Source: Exobasidium rhododendri (lineage: Eukaryota > Basidiomycota > Exobasidiomycetes > Exobasidiales > Exobasidiaceae). Taken from it: a DNA stretch of 64,000 nt. The stretch is taken from assembly GCA_026210745.1 (NCBI GenBank), contig CP110632.1:4649001-4713000 (forward strand). The letters run 5' to 3'. The notes under the pieces were generated by a model. It had not been told where the DNA came from. It did not search any database and worked only from the letters and a program-made list of their open reading frames with translations. The first letter of the stretch is position 1; each line of letters begins with the position of its first letter. Positions 46,970-56,534 of the stretch are shown here, one piece after another. The translations under genes were made by a program, and so were the position numbers.

Positions 46970-48806
46970 ATGTATCGCTACTCTGCCCGAGGTCTTAGGC
47001 AAGCTACTGTGAGGTGTGAACGATTGACTGCCTGCGCGAGTCGAGCATATGCTGTACCGGTCAATCGAAGGTCCAGCGTCGACCCCTTGCTCGGTATCGC
47101 CCCTCCCCCTCCACCTAAAGCACAAGCACACGATGACACCGCCAAGACTTCGCCCGACACTCTACCAGACTTCTTCGCTAGCACCTCCAGAGCGAACAAT
47201 CCCAACGACCTCACCGACCTACTTCGGGATAACAAGCTGACAGGATTCCAAGGCGGTGGCAATGGAAGTGCTCAGAATAGATCTAGGACTTCGGCTGCCA
47301 TTGGAGCAATCAGGAGGGGATCTGGATTGAACATACCCACGCAAGACTTGGAAGATGCTTTCCTGCCACCTGATGCCCCCGAAGCAATCCCTGAAGAAGT
47401 TCCCAGAAAGAACAACGATGTTCACATGGAGGCAGATACAACGCCCATCGATCGAGAGCACCCACACCCTATCGACGCGATATACGGCAGGAATGATTTA
47501 GACGAGCGAATACTAGCCGCCGCGAGAGCCCTGGATCATCTACGCACAAACAAGACAGCACTGTCAAAACAAATCAGCACCATTTCTGGCCTTCTCAATG
47601 ATTTCCACACCAAGAGCGAGTATACGTTGAGTGTGGAACTGCCAAATGAAAGTCAGCCAAAGGAGCTTCGAAGGGTGCCCATCACCAGTGCCACAAGCAG
47701 CGAAGCCGAGCTAGACGAGAAAGTGGACGATGGCGTGCTCTTGATAGCATTTGTGACTGGCCTACAAGGGGGGAGAGGTCAAGAGCGAATCAGTGTCTGC
47801 TCAGGGTTTGCTATTGAAGGCGGAGATAAGCTGACCCCAGAGGAAGGGAAGGGGAGAGGTGCCCTGGTGGTGACATGTGCACATACTGTGAGTGGCCTTA
47901 GGTAGCGAACATCTTGTACTCCAACGCTTACTGACTGGCGTCAATTTCTTCGCTCCCTCTCAGCTCCGTGGTTCAGTACCCACAAAGCCAAAGGGTGTAT
48001 CATCAAGCGGAGAGGAGCAAGCTTCATCGATTGCGCTAGCTATCACTCGATCTGGCCACATCTTTCCCGTCTCCTCCCTCGTCTCAAGTCTGCCGACGTC
48101 GGACCTCATCCTTTTGCAGTTGGGAGAAGAAGCGTTTGTCGTGAACGATGAAAGTGCTCTCGGCGCTCCGCTGACTACATCACCAGCCAAGATTCGTACT
48201 CTTCCAATCAATCCATACCCTGCTCAAGTCGGAACAGAACTTTGCGTTAGCAGCTTTTGGGGATGGGAAGACGATGCTGGATCGACATTGCCGGCCTTTG
48301 AATTCCACACCAGCAGCTCAAGGTCAGGCTCGTCTCAATCTGTCTCTGGTCCTGGGGAGGGAATGCAGACATTTGAGTCGTCGTCGTCATCATCTGCTAT
48401 CTTGACCATATCATCGAATGCGATTGCACCTCCCTCCGGACGTGATAGAGAAACAGTGAAGCGAGAGAGAGACGACGCAGGAAGAAGCCGATGGGGTCGA
48501 GCTAGACTAGTCGAATATCGTGATACCAGCGGACAAGAAGCGAGAACAGGCACATACGATGACTTGGCTCAACTCGACTTCAAATTGCTGGCAGATAACA
48601 ATCATAACCCGCCTGCTCTTCAACAGCGACCCACGTTCCCACCCCCAGGCAGTAGTGGTGGACCTATAGTAGATGCAAGCACTGGTGCGATCGTCGGCAT
48701 CACTCGAGGCACCAAAATGAGTCAATTGGAGGGTAATCGAGGAGACGGGATCCCAGCCGAGAAGATCTTCTTCTTCTTCTCTCTTCCGGGATTTGCTAAA
48801 AAGTGA
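46970..48806 (+). CDS. Trypsin-fold serine protease with probable mitochondrial presequence
   Basis: Exons 46970-47887 and 47964-48806 give 586 residues. The N-terminus MYRYSARGLRQATVRCERL is rich in Arg and lacks acids, as in mitochondrial presequences. A disordered 200-residue region follows. The protease core has CSGFAIEGG, then LVVTCAHT (His), SDLILLQLGEE (Asp) and PGSSGGPIVDASTGAIVGIT (Ser), so a full His-Asp-Ser triad is present in the expected order. A Ser-rich insertion of about 90 residues (around residues 420-510) splits the domain. No PDZ domain is seen, so it is not HtrA/Nma111. The C-terminus runs into a TTC repeat (IFFFFSLPG). Target proteins are unknown. The intron falls right after the catalytic His. 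Confidence 0.78.
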
Positions 48807-48813
48807 AGCCAAT

Positions 48814-48843
48814 CTTCTTCTTCTTCTTCTTCTTCTTCTTCTT
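48814..48843 (+). repeat. (CTT)10 microsatellite
   Basis: Ten perfect CTT units seven bases after the protease stop codon. A shorter TTC run inside the last coding bases (about 48766-48780) encodes a Phe run, so the two look related. Confidence 0.85.
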
Positions 48844-51111
48844 TCTTGACCCTACCCCCAAAGCACGACGATCGCTTGCACGCTCGGCCTTCGATTTGGC
48901 TGGCCGGTCTTCATATACTCCCCCATTTGTACATAATGCTCATTAGAAAGACTTGCTAGTCCCCATCGTGCTCGCTCGAGTCCATTTGCCGTGTCGATAG
49001 CTCTCCCGGAGCCTAGAGATATCTGAACGTAGACTCAGTGGATCGGAGGCGCCTTTTACCGTGCACTTTCACACTACTAAGACTCTAACACGCGAAAAAA
49101 AGCCACAGGGCGATTTCGCGCAACGTGGTAGAGAGGGAGCAGTCGTGCGATTTCCACGGTTGCACTTTTTTTTTTTGCATCCTGAAATTGCTACACAAAT
49201 ACACGCCATTCGGAAGCGGATTCGACTCCGTTTTCGCCTTGCGATGGACTGCCTAGCACAGTGTACGCACTCTCGTCTTGCGCCATCATGTTTGCAGTCA
49301 GGAGAGAAAGAGGCGAAAAGGGAGAGAAAAGGAAAAGGCGCAGAAAAAGAACACTGGTCGTACTAGCTCGTTTTCCACGCCCTCATAATAGGGTTATACC
49401 TTCCTAGTTCGGCTAAAGATAATAGGCAAAATGCAAGAAGGAGGGAGTCTCTGGGAATAAAAAAGGTACTACAGTACAGCTTGTTCCAGTACGATCGCGA
49501 TCAGTCAGTTCCCTCGCCCACACGACACTAGTGAGCGCAAAATTGTATGAATATTCTTCAGAATCCTCGCATTGTTCTGTGATAATAGGGTTCAACGGAT
49601 CAGAAAGAGGGGGGAGGGTCATGAAGAGATCGATGCTACAAAAGGTGCATGATATTGCTACAGCGTGAGAAACGGCAGATCAAGGGAGACAGGGGTAAAT
49701 GCTGCACTCCAAAGAAGAACTAAGAAGTACAATGATGGTGCCATAGAAAGCAGGCGATAGGGGGGGTCATATCAGAGCCGAGGAGATATCAAGAAGCCAG
49801 TCATTGCCAAGAAGCAACAGTCAAGAAGAGTCGGTCATGAGGGAGGTAGGGAGGGAGGGAGGCGTGGCAGAGGTTTCTTCCGGAAGCTGATCCCTGATCT
49901 GGCATCCTTGCTCAACGGAAGGGAGTCAAATGCTTGGTGGATCATGTCCCTGATTAGCACGTTGGGCGGGGCAAGGCATGCAGGTTTCAGTAGAAGGCCC
50001 TTCAATGAACAGCCATTAATCTTGCATGGTGGAGTAAAGGAACAGGTAGAAGAAGAGACTCCTCCTCCGCATGCAACATCTCTTCTTGCACGTAGAGGGC
50101 TTTGTCTATTTGGCTACTTTCAAGTGAGACTAGGCCGGCTTTCCTTCTCAATAGGGGGTAAAAAGTTCCGCATAACAAATGTAAAGGACCGCGGCTAGGT
50201 GTAATGATTATGGACCCCGGAATTTGCTATTGAGGTTGGGGGGAGATAGTGCAGACCAAGCCGGTGAACATGAGAAGGGACTAAGAAAATATCGGTCTGG
50301 GAATCAGTAGTGTTTCCCGCCTAATCCTTAAATTCCGAAAAGCGCACATTTTCCTTTCAACGTCAAGCATTACATTTCCCCGATCTCTTCTTCGCATGAC
50401 TTTACAGCTAGATATTGAAGGCAAGTTGTATTGGCAATACGCCTTCCTTGCTTGTTCCTGCACATTTCTTGCTCTCCTCATTGTATTTTTGTGAAAATCG
50501 ATAGCAATGCAATGATAAATATAGTTGTATCTTCCTGTCCTCGGCTGAATAGAAAACACTCTGTGACAGATTGATGGGCGATGCGGGAAGGGGAAAAATT
50601 CTAGCTAGTCCCCCCTTCTACGTGATGATCTGCAATAAGAACCCTTAAATTTTATTGAATTGCTCCCTCCTTTTTTCCTCGAACAAATTAAAATAAATTC
50701 AAAGCCCTACGCGAAGAAGATTTGAGGGGGCCCCTACTTGGGAAGCGCACAATGCAGGGAAGTTTTTCCATCTATTCTCCCTGCCTGCCATGAAAGAAGA
50801 ATCCACTCCCCGTCTTGTGAGTTTACTCACCTCGCTTCTGGAAACCTTGTGAGGCACCTTCCTTTTGGGTTCCTGTGCCTGTATCAGGGTATAGACTCCG
50901 TGTCAACCATTCGAAAGTTGTGTGCACACCGAAGGGCGCAAAAAAAGGGAGACGTCCCCCTTTTGGGGTTTTTACTCCTATTGCCCATGAGAAATTTTTC
51001 TTCACACTGTCCTGATGCTGAATGGTCTGATAGTACTGACCGTCGTAGACTGGTGATCTGCTTGGCGCTATGGCAGAATGTGCATTTTGGCGAGACTGCC
51101 ATCGGATGAGG

Positions 51112-51117
51112 TATAAG
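51112..51117 (+). promoter_or_regulatory. TATA-like element of secreted protein gene
   Basis: TATAAG 139-144 bases before the ATG, followed by a CT-rich leader (about 51155-51240). This is the usual layout of strongly expressed fungal genes. Confidence 0.45.
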
Positions 51118-51255
51118 AAGGGCATGCTTTTCACCGTTGGAATGGTCGATCCTCATTCCCACTCACTCACTCACCTTCTCATCTACTCTTTCCACTACTC
51201 TTCTCAACACTAAATCAAACCTCCCCCTTCCTCCTCAATCACACCTTCTTTCACA

Positions 51256-51703
51256 ATGCAATTCGCCGCTACCCTCATCGCTGCCCTCAGCTTGGCCTTC
51301 GTTGCCAGTGCTTCTCCCGCCAAGCGAGACACTCACTCCGGTGACGCTACCTTCTTCTACCAAAACGGAAACGCCGGATCATGCGGTCAAGTCCACAGCG
51401 ACAGCGACTACATCGTTGCCATGCCCAGCTGGTTGCACCAAGCTGTCAACTGCGGTGACTACATCCAAGTCACCCGAGGATCTTCCAGCATCAAGGCCCA
51501 GATCGCTGGTGAGTTTTTACAGTAGATTACGTGCATCGGCGCAATGTGCCTATTTCTAACACACTCTCTTCCTTCCTTTTCTCTCATGTTCAGACGACTG
51601 CCCTACTTGCGACGGATACCACATCGATCTCTCTGTCGGAGCATTCACTGCTCTCGCTACCGAGTCAGAAGGTGAAGTCCCCGTCACCTGGTACAAGATC
51701 TAA
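51256..51703 (+). CDS. Small secreted double-psi beta-barrel (RlpA/expansin-like) protein
   Basis: Exons 51256-51508 and 51594-51703 give 120 residues. A clear signal peptide (MQFAATLIAALSLAFVASAS) is followed by a possible KR kex-type site, then a single barwin-like/DPBB domain: GDATFFYQNGNAGSCG, VAMPSWLHQ, CGDYIQV, DDCPTCDGYHIDLS, and the end VPVTWYKI. Four cysteines pair as in the family; there is no cellulose-binding module. Related fungal proteins are found in cell walls, fruiting bodies and plant interfaces without known catalysis. Codon use is strongly C-ending (GCC, CTC, ATC, GAC) compared with its neighbours, which with the CT-rich leader suggests high expression. Confidence 0.88.
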
Positions 51704-52719
51704 GATGTGCCGTCAAAAATTTGGATCGTTCCCTTGGATTTCTCTCAAAAGAGCTCCTACAAGATCTATCAGCATCTACACTTTTTTCTTTACTCTCTCT
51801 CTCACATCACACATATAGAAGGCTAGTTCCTCACGACTTTCAACCACAAGGATCAGGAGATTCGACGATGGAAAGACCAAAAACTCTTTCACATCTCTCT
51901 CCTGTACCGTTTGTATTTATCATTTTTCTACCCATATATTTTCCCCTTTCCCCAACCACAAAAACTCGGGATATTTCCTCGTCTCTCACCTGCTTGATGC
52001 ACTGTATTTCTTCGTATTAGATGGGGGCTTGACAGTGTCACTGGGAATATAGATTTTTCATCATTGATCGATTGTAGCGCTGTTTGATGGGGTGGTGAAG
52101 CGTAAAAATGTCGAGAGATACCTTGATGTTCCGTTCTTCAAGTGTGATGGGGGAAATTTAAGGTTGAGGCGCTCATGACTGGTAATTTTTGCTGTTCTTC
52201 AGAGGTAACCCTAATTCTTTGACACCACAGATCCTCCCAGCTTCGTAAATCGGTTGTGACGATGCCATACCGTCCATCAAATCATACTATTGCATATCTC
52301 GGACCACTGTCAAAGAAGCTGCTTGATGTCCTCTCCTACAGAACAATGTTGTAGCGTCGACGATGTCCATCCGAGAAAATTCAGAGTGTACCGTGGTTAA
52401 TCAGATGAGGCTATAGTAGAAGTGTCCACCTCTATCGACGCTGCTTTACCTGTTTTTTGCGTCGATGGGTGCGCATTCCTGCGACTATGCAACTTGTTTG
52501 TCAGAAAAAGCGCAAGATATCTTATCATTCATTGACCGAAACGGCGACGCTCTCAAGTCGGGCACACCATGAGGATGACTTCGAGATCGTCCCAATCGTA
52601 GCTGCTCACGTGAATAGAAGAATGAGTGGAGAAGACCGCGTTTGGCCGAAAAGTCAATTTTGGTGTGCGCTCACTCGTCTCACCCTCCTCCTCCTCGACG
52701 ACACCCTCCGACAACCATC
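51704..52719. other. Intergenic region
   Basis: About 1 kb, A/T-richer than the genes around it. It holds the 3' flank of the secreted protein gene. No gene is supported; the frame at 52457-52732 has no motif. Confidence 0.5.
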
Positions 52720-53432
52720 ATGTCGGCACTAAGACCTCTGATCGCCCCTTTGACCGGCACGGCTGTCGCTGCTGTGGTGCTGTACAGTATGGGCACCACA
52801 TTGTCGACTCGAACTCACCAATTGAGCAATTCTCTGCATTTCTCCAGTCGAAGTCTTCGACGACTGGCCGAAGTAGACGATACCGAAGATCTCCTCAGTA
52901 GGGCGAATGTCGCACCTGATACCGTGACATTGGCATCATCCTGGGAGGCAAAGCTAGAGAGCGAAAAGGACAAGCTTCGTGCGGCGTATACAACACCTAC
53001 CAGGCCAAGCTTGCGAGAGGAGATCAAAGCGAGGTGGAATGTGAGTAGGAGTCCTTCAAGGGTGCAGTGAGGTAGGAGAATGGATGGAAATGCTAATCGC
53101 GTGCCTCACCTCGAATGTCCCTCTAGGAGCATCTGTTTTCATTCACAAGCTTTCTCTCCCACACGGACCTAGATCACGCCATCGATGCGACCTCTTCAAC
53201 CTTCTCCAAAGCCTACTCTAAGGTGAGCGGCAGTCAACCCTCCTCGGGCGAACCAAGCTCTATCTCGAAAATCGTCGGCACCGTCTTCCACACTGGTCAG
53301 TCAGCGACATCGACGCTATCCGACTCTACAACTGCACCTGGCACACTTCGCGATCCTTTGCCGCCAAGGCACGACATCAGACTAGACAAGCCCAATACAG
53401 CATACGCAGGTCAGGGTGCCAGTCTGCGGTGA
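52720..53432 (+). CDS. Small membrane protein, possibly MICOS subunit Mic12
   Basis: Exons 52720-53040 and 53127-53432 give 208 residues. One hydrophobic segment lies near the N-terminus (LTGTAVAAVVLYSMGTTL), followed by a polar region. The phrase IKARWNEHLFSFTSFLSH lies across the intron and resembles the conserved WN-containing helix of Mic12/Aim5-type MICOS proteins, which act at crista junctions. The C-terminal 80 residues are Ser/Thr-rich and poorly ordered. The match rests on topology, length and a short motif, so an unrelated mitochondrial protein is possible. Confidence 0.6.
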
Positions 53433-53515
53433 CGTAAACCTTAGTGAAATACATTAAACTTCTTAATCGAGTTTTTAATCGTATAGAGGAGCGATTTGAG
53501 GGGGGATCTTGTGCC

Positions 53516-54987
53516 TCACAGTCTACTGTCAGTCTTGAGTTTCTCCATTCTTGCGCCCAGATCTGTCAGAATCTCGTCGCTCCTGTGCCAAAGAGGAGAG
53601 GGTAAGATGAAGAAGGGAGGGCGTAAGTTTTCCTTTGCTTCAACAGCCCTTTCCCAAAAAGCACACCCTGCACTTACCCGCCTCCGACGACCATCACCCG
53701 CAAGTCTCGACTGATCTGCTCGATTCTAGCTCCTGCATGACTGCCTCCTCTTTGATAGGACAGGCCTCCAAGAATCTGTTGTGCTTCTCGATTCACCAAC
53801 TCGAGACAACGACCGCTCTCGACCTTGAGAAGGGCAATCTTCCCTGCCAATTCAAAATCGCCCACCTTTTTCTCCGCGCTTCTACTTTGGTGACCCAACT
53901 CCTCGATCCAAGCTTGCAGTCTCTCCACTGCCCGCCCCATGTCCGAAATCTTTGCTCGAATGACTGGCTGCTGAATGAGCGTCTTTCCAAACACGACTCG
54001 CTTGCCTGCGTACTCATAGGCGTCATGGATGCAAACACGACTCATCCTGCATGCTTGAATAGCCAAAGCCAATCTTTCGCCATTAAAGTTGCTCATGACG
54101 ATCCGAAAGCCCTCATCTACCTTTCCAAGTAGATAATGAACGGGGACCTTGACGTCATCGAAAGTGAAGAGTGTGGACCCAGATGCATTGACTCCACTGT
54201 TCTTGAGAAGACGTCGCTCTACGCCGGGTAGATCAAGCGGGATGATGAGAACACTGATCCCACCCGCTCCTGTATCGTCCTCGCCCGTTCGAACGACTGC
54301 CGTGACATAATGAGCGTAGACGCCATTCGTGATCCATTTCTGAAAAGGAAGGAAAGAATGTGTGAGAAACACCAGCCGTCATAGTCAAAGACGAAACAAC
54401 ACACCCACCTTCTGACCATTAACGATAAAGTATGACCCGTCACTGGAAAGCTTGGCAGTCGTCTTGAGTTGAGCAACATCACTGCCTGCCTGCGGTTCCG
54501 TCACACCTAGGCACATCCTCTTCTTTCCACACAGCACATCTGGCAATATCTCATCCTTGAGTCTCTTACTTCCGAATCGGACCAGGGGCGGCGCACCGAT
54601 CGTGTTACCTCCTCCCAGTCCCCACACCACCCCCAGATATCCACATCGCATGAGCTCATCGGCCACAATCATACTATGGAAATGATCCCATTCTCGTACG
54701 GGTATGCCCGCTGGTAGGCTGACCCCAGCCTTTGTGATGTATTCTTCTTCGAATGGCTGGATGAAGCAAGCAGTGAAGCCAAGCTTGGAATGTCTGGCAA
54801 ACACTTCACTGGGTACAGCTCCCTTTTCCTCCCATTCACCTGCTTGATCGATCCAACTATCGACATACTCTCGTGTGAATGCTCGTAGTCGACGATGAGA
54901 GTCAGTGTAGTAGGGGCTTGTATGGCCCAGAGCTCCATACCATGACGGCTCTGCGAATGGTAAAGGGCTTCCAAAGACGGCAGACAT
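53516..54987 (-). CDS. Acyl-CoA dehydrogenase with peroxisomal signal SRL
   Basis: FAD flavoenzyme that introduces the alpha-beta double bond into acyl-CoA. Exons 54987-54409, 54339-53678 and 53582-53516 give 435 residues. The FAD/substrate signature is CLGVTEPQAGSDVAQLKTTA, followed by FIVNGQK-KWITNG across intron 1 and SNFNGERLALAIQACRM. The C-terminal helices end ARIEQISRDLRVMVVGGGSDEIL, the usual ACAD finish. The last exon adds 21 residues ending DSRL, a good PTS1 variant. There is no mitochondrial presequence. Retention of the 95-base last intron makes GGG followed by TAA at the donor itself, removing the signal. Fungal peroxisomal ACADs are known as a class; chain-length preference cannot be told. 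Divergent from the pyridoxal kinase gene. Confidence 0.9.
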
Positions 54988-55365
54988 CGCTCCGACTTCT
55001 CTAGCTTGTTTATTATGGGGGGAAGCAAGTAGTGACTATAGCATGTTCTTCCTACCCCCGCAGATCTGTCAAGGCCGATGCTCACTTCTCTTGGGCGATC
55101 GGTAAAGCGAGCTTATAACCCGGAGCTCTAAATGCACGGACCGGCGACTGGAAAATTACCTTTTCTACAGGACCACATGGCCCATTTCACGAAGAAAGGC
55201 CGTAGATATACCACAACTCAAAATATACATAAATCCCGGAAAGGTCAGTTGCAGGAATTTTTAGGTTGACGTATAGATACAATCTTCAGCTTCTCAACAC
55301 AAGAGTAAGGAAGTACGCTGGAGGGCACACATCCGCGTCTCTCTTCCTCTACGCCCATACCCGTC
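54988..55365. other. Divergent promoter of acyl-CoA dehydrogenase and pyridoxal kinase
   Basis: About 380 bases between opposite start codons. Nothing beyond promoter sequence is visible. Confidence 0.5.
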
Positions 55366-56447
55366 ATGGCGGCCAACCAGCCGGATCCGAGTCGACTCAT
55401 AAGTGTGCAAAGTCATGTAGTGACTGGGTATGTCGGTGAGTGTGTTGCATCCTCCACCAATTCAGTTCTTATCACACAAATGCTCAACCAGAAATTTGAT
55501 CCTCAGGCAATCGTTCGGCCACCTTTCCTCTGCAGCTCCTTGGCTGGGAAGTAGATGTCGTGAACACCACGCAGCTCAGTAATCATACCGGCTATGGTAG
55601 ATTCGGTGGAATGAGGCTGAATGCTGACCATCTAAAGTCTGTTTTCGATGGAATGGAACAGAATGGACTGTTGCGGTATTCTCGCATGCTTAGTGGATAC
55701 ATACCATCACCTTCAGCATTGGAAGTGGTGACCAAATTCGTGATCAGGATGAGAGAATTCTACCCAGGTCTTACATATCTACTAGATCCAGTGATGGGTG
55801 AAACGGAGAGGGGTTTCTACGTCGACAAGGATTGTTTACCACTTTACAAGAATCTTGTCGGACTAGCTACCATCATCTGCCCAAACCAATTTGAAGCAGA
55901 ACAACTCGCGGATCTCCGCATCGACTCACTCTCCACCTTGTACACTGCCCTAACTCGCCTTCATGAAAGAGGTACTCCCAACGTCATCATCACTTCACTC
56001 AACCTGCCAGAGAGCGACCTCAAGAAGATCGGAGCGACAGAGGAAGGGGCCATGGTACTAGTAGGAAGTACAAGAGATTCGAAGCCTTGGTTCATCTCTT
56101 TTCCTGAGTTCAAAGGATACTATGTCGGGGTGGGAGATCTTTTCTCAGCGCTACTACTCGGTCGATATGATGCAACGGCGACTGCAGTTCATTCTTCCAA
56201 CGACAAGACTACAGTCGACACGCCTCTATCGATCGCTGCTGAAAAGGCCATTGCAGGCGTGCAAGGTGTCCTTCGCAACACAGCTGCTGCGATAGAAGTG
56301 ACGCCCCCTATGCCAGACAATATAAGAGATCCAGGTCAGCAGCGAGTCGAGCAGATGAGAAGGAGAGAGCTTCGATTGATCCAATCCAGACAAGAAATAG
56401 AGGTTCCGCGAATGGACTATAGAGCGCAGTGGTTGCCTTTTTCGTAG
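55366..56447 (+). CDS. BUD16: Pyridoxal kinase
   Basis: ATP-dependent kinase of the vitamin B6 salvage route, making PLP from pyridoxal. Exons 55366-55435 and 55507-56447 give 336 residues. Splicing restores VVTGYVGNRSATFPLQLLGW, the family N-terminus with the substrate-binding loop. Then come VDVVNTTQLSNHTGYGRFGG, YLLDPVMGE, ICPNQFEAEQLA, VIITSLNL and the phosphoryl-transfer block GYYVGVGDLFSALLLGR, in which the catalytic Asp of GxGD is present. A variable loop of about 20 residues lies after this motif. The C-terminus EVPRMDYRAQWL is as in yeast Bud16. PDX1 in the same window makes PLP de novo. Confidence 0.95.
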
Positions 56448-56534
56448 CAAAGAGCACAACAATGTAACAACACACATCCCAATCACCCCAAAGATAGAAA
56501 GTACTATTGTACCCCCTATGCATTTCAATCATTA

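Larger units (their letters stand above)
48807..51255. other. 2.4-kb gene-free stretch upstream of secreted protein gene
   Basis: The largest gap in the window. Frames at 49061-49366, 49908-50198, 50738-51109 and several minus-strand ones overlap or contain homopolymers and lack motifs. I see no tRNA, no terminal repeats and no transposase remnant. The right end holds the promoter of the small secreted protein. Confidence 0.5.

Noticed and set aside
49061-49366. 101-codon plus-strand frame in the large gap
   Set aside because: Contains homopolymer-driven FFF and Lys/Arg runs and no motif. More likely chance.
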